The notes under the pieces: generated by a model
Databases searched by the model: none
What the model saw: the letters and a program-made list of their open reading frames with translations, nothing else
What the model was told of the DNA's origin: nothing
Shown here: in pieces, positions 33,540 to 44,050 of the stretch
Layout: each line of letters starts with the position of its first letter
How positions within the stretch are numbered: position 1 is the first letter of the stretch
NCBI RefSeq assembly: GCF_030272615.1
Contig: NC_081413.1
Span: forward strand, 142,349,476 to 142,413,475
Origin: Cryptomeria japonica
Lineage: Eukaryota > Streptophyta > Pinopsida > Cupressales > Cupressaceae
Length of the DNA: 64,000 nt
Reading direction: 5' to 3'
Position numbers and translations under genes: made by a program

Positions 33540-36050
33540 GGAGAGAGGGAGAGAGAGAGGGAGGGAGAGAGGTAGAGGGAGGAGAGAGAGAGAGCGAGAG
33601 AAGGAGAGGGAGAGAGAGAGATAGAGAGAGAGAGGAGAAGAGGGAGAGAGAGAGAGAGAGAAGGAGAGAGAGAGAGAGAGACCATATGACCCCTAACGAC
33701 ACAATTTGGTGTCTTAAGGGGACCTATGGTGTCGTTAGGGGTCATATGGTGTCTTGGGACACCATAGGACCCCTTAAGACACCAAAATCATGTCGTTAGG
33801 AGTCATATTGTGTCTTACGACCCATAACTATGACCCCCAATGATAGTTATGTGATATGGTGTCCATGAACCCTTATGACCTCTTAGGACAACATATGACC
33901 CCTAATGACACCATATTGGGTCGCTTTGGGTCATATTATGTCCTAAGGGGTCATATTGTGGTCTATGACCCCTTAGGACACCATATGACCCCTAACGACA
34001 TGATTTGGTGTCTTAAGGGGTCCTATGGTGTCGTTATGGGTCATATGGTGTCCGTAGGGGTCATATGGTGTCTTGGGACACCATAGGACCCCTTAGGACA
34101 CAATATGACCCAAAGCAACCCAATATGGTGTCGTTAGGGGTCATATGGTGTCCTAAGAGGTCATGAGGGTTCATGGGACACCATATGACCCCTATGGACA
34201 CCATATGACCCCTAATGACACCATCAGACCCCTTAAGACACCAAATCATGTCGTTAGGGGTCATATTGTGTCCTAAGGGGTCCTATGGTGTCCCAAGACA
34301 CCATATGACCCCTATGGACACCATATGACCCCTAACGACACCATAGGACCCCTTAAGACACCAAATCATGTCGTTAGGGGTCATATTGTGTCTTACGGGG
34401 TCGTAGGACACAATATGACCCCTAACAACACAATTTGGTGTCTTAAGGGGTCTATGGTGTCACAAGACACCATATGATCCCTAACGAGACCATAGGACCC
34501 ATCAAGACACCAAATCATAACATTAGGGGTCATATTGTGTCTTACGAGGTCTTAGGACACAATATGACCCCTAACGACATGATTTGGTGTCTTAAGGAGT
34601 CTGATGGTGTCGTTAGGGGTCATATGGTGTCGATAGGGGTCATATGGTGTCCCATGAACCCTTATGACCTCTTAGGACACCATATTGGGTTGCTTTGGGT
34701 CATATTGTGTCGTTAGGGGTCATATTGTGTCCTAAGGGGTCCTATGGTGTCCCAAGACACCATATGACCCCTATGGATACCATATGACCCCTAACAACAC
34801 CATATGACCCCTTAAGACACCAAATCATGTCGTTAGGGGTCATATTGTGTCCTACAACCCCGTACGACACAATATGATCCCTAACGATATGATTTGGTGT
34901 CTTAAGGGGTCATATGGTGTCGTTAGGGGTCATATGGTGTCCTTAGGGGTAATATGGTGTCTTGGGACACCATAGGACCCCTTAAGACACAGTATGACCC
35001 CCTAATGACACCATATTGGGTCACTTTGGGTCATATTGTGTCGTTAGGGGTCATATTGTGTCTTAAGGGGTCCTGTGGTGTCCCAAGACACCATATGACC
35101 CCTATGGACACCATATGACCCTTAACGACACCATAGGACCCCTTAAGACACCAAATCATGTATTTAGGGGTCATATTGTGTCCTACGACCTTGTACGACA
35201 CAATATGATCCCTAACGATATGATTTGGTGTCTTAAGGGGTCCTATGGTGTCGTTAGGGGTCATATGGTGTCCATAGGGGTCATATGGTGTCTAGGGACA
35301 CCATAGGACCCCTTGAGACAACATATGACCCCTAATGACACCATATTGGGTTGCTTTGGGTCATATTGTGTCTTAGGGTTCATATTATGTCTTAAGGGGT
35401 CCTATGGTGTCCCAAGACACTATATGACCCCTATGGACACCATATGACCCCTAACGACACCATAGGACCCCTTAAGACACCAAATCATATCATTAGGGAT
35501 CATATTGTGTCGTACGGGGTTGTAGGACACAATATGACCCCTAACGACATGATTTGGTGTCTTAAGGGGTCCTATGGTGTCGTTAGGGGTCATATGGTGT
35601 CCGTAGGGGTCATATGGTGTCTTGGGACACCATAGGACCCCTTAAGACACAATATGACTCCTAACAACACAATATGACCCAAAACGACCCAATATGGTGT
35701 CATTATGGGTCATATTGTGTCCTAAGAGGTCATAAGGGTTCATTGGACACCATATGACCCCTATGGACACCATATGACCCTAATGACACCATATTGGGTC
35801 GCTTTGGGTCATATTTTTGTTAGGGGTCATATTGTGTCTTAAGGGGTCCTATGGTGTCCCAAGACACCATATGACCCCTATGGACACCATATGACCCCTA
35901 ACGACACCATAGGACCCCTTAAGACACCAAATCATGTCGTTAAGGGTCATATTGTGTCTCTCTCCCTCTCTCCCTCTCTCTCCTCTCTCCCTCCCTCTCT
36001 CTCTCTCTCTCTCTCCCTCCTCTCTCTCTCTCTCTCCCTCTCTCCCTCTC

Positions 36051-36088
<38 letters not shown>

Positions 36089-36143
36089 CCTCTCCTCCTC
36101 TCTCTCTGTTTATCTCTCTCTATCTCTCCCTCTCCTCCTCCTC

Positions 36144-36174
<31 letters not shown>

Positions 36175-36242
36175 TCCTCCTCTCTCTCTCTATCTCTCTC
36201 CCTCTCTCCCTCTCCTCCTCTCTCTCTGTCACTCTCTCTCTC

Positions 36243-36302
<60 letters not shown>

Positions 36303-36500
36303 CTCTCTCTCTCTCTCTAAAATATGACCAATAAAATCCAATATTTGATTTAATCGAATATCGGATTTTTGCCATGTGGCATTTAGTTCATAAATGGCAG
36401 CAATGGGAATTTTTATTGGGGACCACATATTTTTGTACTAAAATCAGATATCCTATAAAATCGGATATCGGATTTTATCGGATATCCGATTTTGGTACTT
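33198..36500. repeat. 3.3-kb foldback: inverted arms with GA/CT tracts around a palindromic array
   Basis: The left arm (33198-33680) holds GTACAAAAATCGGATATC, CCATTTATGAAGT and TTTTATTAGTCATATTTTA, then a GA tract of about 300 bp. The right arm (35955-36500) is its reverse complement: a CT tract of about 365 bp, then TAAAATATGACCAATAAAA, TTCATAAATGG and AAAATCGGATATCGG. The loop is itself a palindromic array. The purine tracts could form triplex DNA, and the whole block is prone to extrusion or rearrangement. The arms extend well beyond the simple repeats, so this is not just two chance microsatellites. Confidence 0.85.
33681..35954. repeat. Alternating-orientation tandem array of an 18-20 bp unit
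   Basis: The unit GACACCATATGACCCCTA and its complement TAGGGGTCATATGGTGTC alternate across 2.27 kb with variants (CATAGGACCCC, AAATCATGTCG). The block GTCCCAAGACACCATATG recurs near 34290, 34750, 35081, 35410 and 35857, giving a higher-order spacing of about 330 bp in the middle of the array. Similar reading frames on both strands (MTPNDTIGPLK and the like) follow from the palindromic repeat and are not genes. Confidence 0.85.
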
Positions 36501-36686
36501 AAAAAAAAAAAAAAAAAGGGTTTGTGGGCCATTCTGTTGATTCCAAGGGCCGACAGTCTGGGTCCTATGTTTTCAGTCGACAATCACGGGGTTGCAGACA
36601 GCTAGAGACAAATTTGTGCTTTTGGGAGATTCTTAAAGTGAAAACTTACATTGTCAATCACGAAGGAGCATATGTGTGGAGGATAA

Positions 36687-37763
36687 ATGGGGAGTAGTAG
36701 TCATCGGAAGTCTAAATGCAAAAGAAAACTTTCAAATGACCAAGTTGAAGTGTATAGAGAAAGAGATAGAGAATGTCATAGGAGGAGAAGACAAGTTATG
36801 TTCAATAACTGTATGGGTCAATTCAAGAATGCGCGTATGTTTTATTGGTTGAGTAGAATGCATGTGGAGAGGCGTATACCTCATATTTGGTGTTTTTTTT
36901 AGGCGGGGCATGAGAAAGGAGAGCATGATGGAGCAGGTGCATGTTTGAAGAGAGCTCTAGTTAAGGAGCAATTGAGGATTTCAGGTGCAAATTTCTCTGA
37001 TGCACGTTCTATTGTTGATTGGTGTAGTTCAGCATTGTCACATGGAGGTACTCTTGATTCAGCAGTGAGCAGATTCTTTTGGTTGGTTGAGGAGGGAACA
37101 GTGAGAGATAGATTGGATTGTCAAACAATTAAAGATTCTTCAAAGATGCATTCACTTCTCAACTCATATGCAAGTACATGGACCATTTGGACACGAGCAT
37201 TGGCTTGTTTTTGTCAGAGTTGTCTTCGGTGTGATTGGGATCAGTGTGAGTCAAGTGAGTGGGTTGATACGTGGGTTCCCCACTATCTAACTCCTTTATC
37301 TCAAACAATATCCTTGTCAAACAATGACATGGAAAGTTCACTTGAGTATGATCATCTATCAGATCTTGTACAACCAAGACATGTTTTTGCAGTTGTTGCA
37401 CGGCAAGGGAATGAAGAGAGATCAGAATATTAGTTGGCATGATGTGTACAGTGAAAACAAAAGCTAATACAACCAGTGACAGATGATGATGGGTTCACAT
37501 ATCCTACAGGTTTAGTTGTTGTTGTGGGAACTTGGTTGCGAACATACATGATTAGAAAGAATGGCATACCTGCATTTGAACACTATGAGAGACACAAAAC
37601 CATTATAATGTATTCACACCTTATTATAGCTACAAATGTCAAGTTGTTGAAGCATCAAGCAAAACCGAAGACCAAAGAGCTATGGACAGTGACTACTGCT
37701 GATCATGAAGCAATACTAGATACTCTTAAACAAAGAGATGACCCTTCAGGCACACTTGAGTAG
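36687..37763 (+). pseudogene. Transposase-like gene remnant (C-terminal part of a DDE/D-type catalytic domain, tentative)
   Basis: One frame runs from 36687 to 37763 with four internal stops (36900, 37431, 37440, 37452). Block 1 reads FNNCMGQFKNARMFYWLSRM and block 2 reads AGHEKGEHDGAGACLKRAL. Block 3 contains DDGFTYPTGLVVVVGTWLR. A [SD]-D/N-N-x-x-G-Q-F-K block followed by G-H-x-K-G-x-x-D-G-x-G is the kind of pattern seen around catalytic acids of some DDE/D transposases. In block 1 the expected Asp appears as Asn. No N-terminal half is present; the foldback block lies there. The gene sits on the plus strand and converges with the minus-strand gene at 42926. Sola membership is an inference from the 4-bp TSD. 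Confidence 0.55.
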
Positions 37764-38284
37764 TAGGTCTTTAATGGTGCCTTATTTTTTTTATCATGCA
37801 TTTCATTTCAAACAGTGATCATTAAACCTTAATGTTCAAGTTTGTTACGTGTATGTTAAGGATGTGTTCAAAATGCAGGTCTATTCATGAATATTTTTTT
37901 TTGGCAACACGGTTTTTGCATGCACATAGTGAGTACACTCGATATAATTGGAAGGGACGTATTTTTGCAACACAACTTATTATCATGCATTTGATGAGCT
38001 TTACAATTTTTGTTATTAGAGAACACTATTTGATAATTTTTTATGATATAATTATCGCATAACCTTTATGCTCATGAAGGTATTTTTTGATGATATACAA
38101 TAGTATCACATTATGATTTTTGCGTCAACATAGTGGGTTCTGCTGATATAATTCGAAGGGGCACATTTTTATGGTATATGATCCCACCTTCTCATTTATT
38201 ATCATGCATTTCAGTTGAAGTGATTATCATAAATCCGTTATGTTCATCCATGCATTTTATGTGTAGACTAACAATTCTTAAAAA

Positions 38285-38712
38285 TACAGGTTCATGCTAG
38301 ATCATTCGTTGTTGACGAGACCCTCTCTTGGTGATGGTACATATTCCTTTATGCATTAATGAGATTAAATAATGGGTCTTGTTGTATTTATTATCATGAA
38401 GATGATTCAAATGCATGTGGCCAGGACACATCTGTAGTGGATCAAATTGTCATGACAGATGATCTATTGAATCAAACATTTGACATTGATAGTCAAGTAA
38501 ATAGGTTAATGTTGGGCCTTCAACATCAGCACCTACTAGTCAAAGTGGTCATCGAACTTTCACTCAGGTAACCTTGTCTATTTTTATTCATTAATGGTTT
38601 ATAAAATAAAGTCAGTTAGATTTTGGCAATTGAATAACATTGTTTCATTTTCAGATGCTGACATCAGATGCACCTAATATTCTCTCCACAATGGAGCATG
38701 GTGTTCTCTAGC
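38285..38712 (+). pseudogene. Possible downstream exons of the transposase-like gene
   Basis: Three stretches have plausible splice borders. One follows AAAATACAG at 38290. One spans about 38402-38567, between TCATGAAG and CAG/GTAACC, and encodes DDSNACGQDTSVVDQIVMTD. One follows TTTTCAG at 38655 and encodes MLTSDAPNILSTMEHG before a stop at 38708. They lie on the same strand as the transposase-like remnant. Frame continuity with it was not established. Confidence 0.35.
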
Positions 38713-39380
38713 AATAGCATCTTTGATGCTTTTGACAGTAGTATGAGTCAGATTAATAAATTTCTAATTTGATGCTTCCCACAGGGCTTTGCAACTTCAG
38801 ATTGTGAGTGTGCCCCTGTTACAAATGAATTGTACTTTAATCGACATAGAAGGTCTATGATGGCTTTTTTGTAAGACTATATGGTTTTATTACATATATT
38901 GTACTTTAATCGACATATAACAATATCCAAGTGGTGGTTGGAATGAGCTTGAATATGGTAAGTTGTATGCATCTTGAAGTTGAATATGATATGTTGTATA
39001 CATCTTGAAGTTGAACTTTGATTAGACTTTGTCAGCATTTGATGAATCATAAATGTCATTTTATTATTAATCTTGTGAGTGTGAGGTGTAGGAATAAATA
39101 TCAATTACTTTGAAAGTCATGGATGGTTGTCCTCATATGATAACCACTAGATGGTTGTGCCTTATGAAGAAAAGCTGAACAGATAATAACTAATTGAGAA
39201 CATCAATTCAAATCCATAATCTAGAGGATACTAATAACAGATCTTTGTATATTTATTTTTTCTAATAATGAAACAGGTACAACTGTATTGAGATAAAATG
39301 AAGCTTTTTCTCTCATATGAAGATGTCACATTGGCAAACTGGTCTTTATTATAATACACAAGACATAAGTAAAATCACTT
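38713..39380. other. AT-rich spacer
   Basis: A short duplication around ATATTGTACTTTAATCGACATA occurs near 38830 and 38897, and TTGTA(T)GCATCTTGAAGTTGAA repeats near 38964 and 38995. I see nothing else. Confidence 0.4.
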
Positions 39381-40546
39381 AGGGCGCTCAAGGGACGATG
39401 CCGGTAGCGTATGACCCCGAGCATTCGATCAAGTGGGGGGGCAAAGCAGGAGCATGCGTAGGGTAATTATGCCTAACTGGACATGTCAGAGCTGATGGTT
39501 CGTCATCATGACGAGCTGAACGAGAAATCAACCAGGCGACAACATTCCATTGAGTGAGACTGACAATTTTTTCGCCAACCAAAAAATTGTTGCCCTAATA
39601 AAACTGTAGGGCAACTTGAAATACCGAGATAGGCTTTTGTAGGGACCCCTCTCGTGGCCTTGTAGGTTCAAATGGATCATTCGCAGGTGCCACAAATTTC
39701 AAGTTAGGGCCCATCAAAGTTTGATAATTTTGAGCACTTAGGGTGCTCAAGGGACGACGCCGGTAGGGTATGACCCCGAGCATCGGATCGAGTGGGAGGG
39801 GGAAAAGAAAGAGCATGAGTAGGGTAATTATGCCTAACTAGATATGTCAGAGCCGATGGTTCGTCATCGCGATGAGCTGAACAAGAAATCGACCAGGTGA
39901 CAACATTCCGTTGAGTGAGACTGATGATTTTTTCGCCAACCGAAAAATTATTGCCCTAATAAAATAGTAAGGCAACTTGAAATATCGAGATAGGCTTTTC
40001 TAAGGACCCCTCTCGTGGCCCCATAGGTTCAAACGTATCATTTGCAGGTGCCACAGATTCCAAGTTAGGACCCGTCAAAGTTTGACAATTTTGAGCACTT
40101 AGGGCGCTCAACGGACGATGCCGGTAGGGTCTGACCCCGAGCGTTCGATCGAGTGGGGGGGCAAAACAAGAGCATGCATAGGGTAATTATGCCTAACTGA
40201 ACATGTCGAAGCTGATGGTTCATCATCGCGATGAGATGAACGAGAAATTGGCCACGTGACAACATTCCATTGAGTGAGACTAACGATTTTTCGCTAACCG
40301 AAAAATTTCTGCCCTAATAAAACCGTAGGGAAACTTGAAAAACCAAGATAGGCTTTTGTAGGGACCCCTCTCATGGCCCCGTAGGTTCAAATGGATCGTT
40401 CGCAGGTGCCACAGATTCCAAGTTAAGGCCCGTCAAAGTTTGACAATTTTGAGCACTTAGGGCGCTCAAGGGACGACGCCGGTAGGGTATGACCCCGAGC
40501 GTTCGATCGAGTGGGGGGGCAAAATAGGAGCATGCATAGGGTATTG
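39381..40546 (+). repeat. 359-bp tandem repeat, 3.2 copies
   Basis: Units start with AGGGCGCTCA or a variant at 39381, 39740, 40101 and 40459, giving periods of 359, 361 and 358. The last unit breaks off after about 88 bp at GCATAGGGTA. The unit is more GC-rich than its surroundings and holds GACCCCGAGC, TCGATCGAGTGGGGGGGC and CATCGCGATGAG. It is not 5S or 45S rDNA. It separates the two convergent genes of the transposon. Confidence 0.9.
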
Positions 40547-40735
40547 TTCATTAAATGAATTGTATTGTTTATGAATTGTATTGTTCATTGAATAAATTTT
40601 ATTGTATTGTTGATTAAATGAATTGTATTGTTCATTAAATAAATTGTATTGTATTGTTCATTAAATGAATTATATTGTTCATTATAAAAACAACACTTAC
40701 GATGAAATTAAATGAATTGTATTGTTCATTAAATA
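40540..40735 (+). repeat. TTGTTCATTAAATGAATTGTA short tandem repeats
   Basis: Words of the form ATTGTTCATTAAATGAATT recur at intervals of about 20-45 bp directly after the 359-bp array. Confidence 0.7.
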
Positions 40736-41002
40736 GCTATTATTAACCATTGTTAATTATTGGAATGCAGATTAAAGATTTCCATGATAACACCACACAT
40801 AGATGAGCAACAATTTATATGATCGAATATCAATTTCTGTATATATAAAAATGTCAAATGATTACAAATGTATGTCCATACACAAATATGGCATAAACAC
40901 CAACTAAAACAAAATGTATGTCTAAATACGTGACTGTATGTCCATATACAAAATATACATGCCAACTAGACATGTAAGCATCCCAAAACTATCTATAACA
41001 TC

Positions 41003-42926
41003 CTAAGCTACTGATGGATCATCAAAATCAATCCTCTTTGCCGCACTGCTTGGCTCTGAAGGATCCTGCATAAGAAAAACAAACCACGATTAATATTAGT
41101 TTTATTATATAATTCACATTTGAAAAGTTAACATAAAAATGAACTATTTAATTGAACTATTCATGTTTACCTCATCTCCATGTTTTCTCTTCAGCTTTGT
41201 AGGACTCTTGATGTATGTCTTCGGTAGAGGAGGTATGTTTTGAATATTTTCATAAACAACCTACATATGTTTAGAAACATGACATTTATACAAGTTAGCA
41301 TATAATTGTCACTGATAATAACAAATTATATCTACTAATCAAAAAATAAAATAAACACACATCTACTCGAGGCATCTCTTCTTCTTCTTCAGGTATACTG
41401 GGTGTAGTCATCAAGGATGTGAAGCCAAGGATTCTCTGTATATATACACAACAAGTATATGAAACTATCAATCTATGTCTAGACATGTATAATCACTATA
41501 AGTTATTTAAACTATTCATTCAATCATATTTGCATTCAATTACCTTTCCCTCGTCTCCAATTGCACTACCAGATCCTAGATCACACTGCACCGCACTCGT
41601 GCTACTTGTGCCCTACAAGAGTAAAATAAGATATACATGCAAGTTACTACATAATCTAATTAATACAAATATAAATAATGAGCATGTATGTACAATAAAA
41701 TACAAACGACTAGGTGCAATAATATATGTACCGTCAAGCTATCGAGGCCAAATGAAATGGCTGACAAGGTGCCCTCCTGAATCTGTCTCAACTCATCCTT
41801 GGTCATCAACTGTTAAATAGACCATGTAAATAAAAATTAGTACTTAGTATTATCTAATTTATAAATATTTAATTAAAATATAACATGAACTGTGAAAACA
41901 CAAATCTTACCAATACATCATCAATGTATGATGACGGTGCCTCCTCGCCTCTAGCATGTGAGGACTCCCCAGGGTATCCTCCAGTCTATGTAATAACCTC
42001 TAGTGCATCATGCATCTCATGCACCTCGTAATCTGCACTGTCCACAGCAGGATCAACGGGCTGTCCAACTAGACCCAAACATACGTGCCCACACATGACA
42101 CAACTATGGGGCACGCATATGTGTGGAGCCGAGGATGACGTGTCAGCACCACCCGATGCATCGCTTCCATCAAAAGTAGGCTGAGCTACTGACGCAACCT
42201 GAGAAACCAAAAGGCTACTCAAAGAGTGAATAGCCGATATGGTCTGTGAAGCCGCCTCATAAATGATATCAGGATGCTAAACTGCAGGTGGGGCATCAAC
42301 AGGAGGAGGGGGACATATGGGCCCTGGACTACTCTGACTGCCCCAAGTCTATTTTGGGGCATACCTAAACCTACACCGTGGAAAGGTTGGATGTCAAAGT
42401 AGTTCACATGTTTCTGTAAAACAAACTCAACATACAATTTTTTTATTAAATAGAAGGGGATATCAAGATTGTTGTTGGGTGGTTTGTCGAAAACCATCCA
42501 CCAACAATCCCAAAAGTTTTTCACAATCCCATCATTTGCGCACCATTTGATAGAAAGTTTTATTTTTTGGGGATCTACAGGTTGACTAGTACGAGGATTG
42601 ACAAACAATGATGCGATTTCGACTTCGGATATCTCAAGATCCTTGATATCCTTATACGACAAGCCATCTGCATATTTTTCCTTCATAGAATCTCGCCACA
42701 AAAGGGCGGCATCGTACTCCTCAGTCATGGTTTCCATACTTTTTACGATCGACGTGAGAGGATCAAACAATGGGTTTAGACGAGGGAGCCTACGATATAC
42801 TTCTGCAATCCCCCTCAATTCATTCAAATTTTGTGCAATCAAATCTTGAATTGAGGGGGGCTTTGGCAAATGAGGGTTTGGTTGTTGCAGTTGTGGTTGG
42901 TCAGTGTTTTCATTGTTATCTCTCAT
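41003..42926 (-). CDS. Six-exon gene of the 11.35-kb transposon, unknown product, lightly damaged
   Basis: Translation on the minus strand starts at ATG 42926 (MRDNNENTDQPQLQQPN). Exon 1 ends at 41911; exons 2-6 span 41809-41732, 41612-41544, 41435-41367, 41260-41171 and 41065-41003. All introns have GT-AG borders. Exons 2-6 are 78, 69, 69, 90 and 63 nt, all multiples of three in one phase, ending in DFDDPSVA and TAG. Exon 1 holds one frameshift near 42390 and two TAG codons after it, so this copy is probably broken. The product (about 470 residues) has a helical N-terminal part, SIKWCANDGIVKNFWDCWW, a Pro-rich middle and an acidic/basic tail (EEEEEMPR, KLKRKHGDE). Two-gene DNA transposons often have such a DNA-binding partner protein. 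I do not know the family. Confidence 0.7.
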
Positions 42927-43269
42927 TTTTAACCTAATTGAATGTAAACAATTAAATTTAGTTAACAAATTTAAACAATTATGTATTTGATTTTAAAAAA
43001 ACCTAGTTTTTATGAAAAAAAATCATATTTTCAATAAAAAATCAAATAAATATTCACAAAAAATACAAAAAATGAATGAAAATGATTCAAAACGACAAAA
43101 TTCTTACCTCTAAATCTATTTTTTAGCAATTTTTTGTCAAAAAAACCGGATATCGGATGGAGCGGATATCGGATTTTGACAAATTCTCACGACCCGTGAG
43201 TTAAAAATGACTCACGGGACTATCGCTGTCTAAATATAAAAGTCTCACAAAATCGGATATCCGATTTCA

Positions 43270-43505
43270 ACACTTAAATTATTTTTAAATAACATATATA
43301 ATATAATAATATATTATATAATATAATACGTATTGTATTATATTATATATATTATAATATAATATAATATAGTATTATATTATATTATATTGTATTATAT
43401 TATATATTATATTATATTGTATTATATTATATTGTATTATATTATATATAATATAATATAATATTATATTATATATAATATAATACGTAACATATAATAT
43501 ATTTT
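43270..43505. repeat. TA-rich low-complexity tract
   Basis: Runs of ATTATATTATA and TATAATATAATA on both strands make a self-complementary AT tract near the right end of the transposon. It is flanked by AAAATCGGATATCCGATTT (43250) and ATCCGATATCCGATTTG (43546). Confidence 0.8.
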
Positions 43506-43674
43506 TTAAATTAAAATTACAAATAAAAATCAGATATTCGATTTTATCCGATATCCGATTTGTATAGGTAATTACCAGGTCAAGGTGTACTGACACCGAG
43601 ACCAAGCAAAAAGTCAACACGGATTTTTGCATTTTTAGGCGAGTGAGGAAGGCTATTTTTTTCACATCGCCACT

Positions 43675-43703
43675 TTTTGGCCCCCTTGATCTTGCACTAA
43701 CCC
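43675..43703 (-). repeat. Right terminal inverted repeat of the 11.35-kb transposon
   Basis: The plus strand reads TTTTGGCC at the inner edge and TTGCACTAACCC at the outer edge. The target duplication TGTA follows at 43704. Confidence 0.8.
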
Positions 43704-44050
43704 TGTATGGTGTGTCAGTTGAGCAGTGAATGCTCTTGACTCTGTGTAGCTCCAAATGAGCAGATCTGATTTGTAGTGAGCTCAGAGAAGCTCCATTTTG
43801 TGTAGAACAAAGCAACTCCCGATCGCTGCATGTAGATTGTAATCAGTAGATTTTATATTTACAGTTTGTTCAGTATTTTTTTAATCTCCGATCCAATTTA
43901 ATAGAAATCAAGAAAGATTGCAGGTCTCCTTATGTGTTATGATTTTATTTCCTGTGGGTGTGTTCTCATCTATTTGGGAATTGAGACAGCAGTCTCTGTG
44001 TGCATCATTTTGGGTTCGCCCAGCTTGAGAGATCTTGATCTCTCCAAAAT
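43704..44050 (+). repeat. Copia 3' LTR, piece 2
   Basis: This continues the LTR from TGTATGGTGTGTCAGTTGAG and matches 18275-18616. It ends near GATCTCTCCAAAA, after which element A LTR resumes with TTCTATGGGTCC. Confidence 0.9.

Larger units (their letters stand above)
32354..43703. mobile_element. 11.35-kb DNA transposon with 4-bp TSD, possibly Sola-like
   Basis: The ends GGGTATGTGCAGGATC and the complement GGGTTAGTGCAAGATC are inverted repeats, with 24 of 29 bases matching. They are flanked by the 4-bp duplication TGTA (32350-32353 and 43704-43707). Removing the element restores the copia 3' LTR. Inside lie a plus-strand transposase-like gene remnant, a convergent six-exon minus-strand gene, a 359-bp tandem repeat between them, a 3.3-kb foldback block near the left end and many ATCGGATATCGGAT-type words. 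A 4-bp TSD and termini beginning GGG are compatible with the Sola superfamily, but I cannot confirm this by alignment. Shifting the boundary by one base gives a 5-bp TSD (CTGTA). Confidence 0.8.
17901..44050 (+). mobile_element. Ty1/copia retrotransposon with two DNA transposons nested inside
   Basis: The parts occur in copia order: 5' LTR, primer-binding site, Gag, protease, integrase, reverse transcriptase, RNase H, 3' LTR. Without the two nested insertions the element would be about 5.9 kb. It carries some ten in-frame stops and two frameshifts, so it is dead. The flanks suggest a 5-bp target duplication, ATCTA on the left and TTCTA on the right, with one mismatch. The empty site is visible at 54950-54960 in the other LTR of element A. 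Confidence 0.85.

Noticed and set aside
33681-35954. Resemblance of the regular array to a CRISPR array
   Set aside because: There are no unique spacers, units alternate in orientation and vary in length, and the context is a plant transposon.
33365-36430. Long reading frames in the GA and CT tracts and in the GACACCATATG array on both strands
   Set aside because: They arise from simple or palindromic repeats. The proteins are Ser/Leu or Arg/Glu dipeptide runs, or the same peptide on both strands.
39381-40546. 359-bp repeat as 5S rDNA
   Set aside because: None of the conserved 5S internal promoter sequence is present.
32350-43710. 9-bp Mutator-type target duplication (CTGTAGGGT / CTGTATGGT) for the 11.35-kb transposon
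   Set aside because: It needs one mismatch and would make the terminal repeats start at different offsets. The 4-bp TGTA solution aligns the termini base for base.
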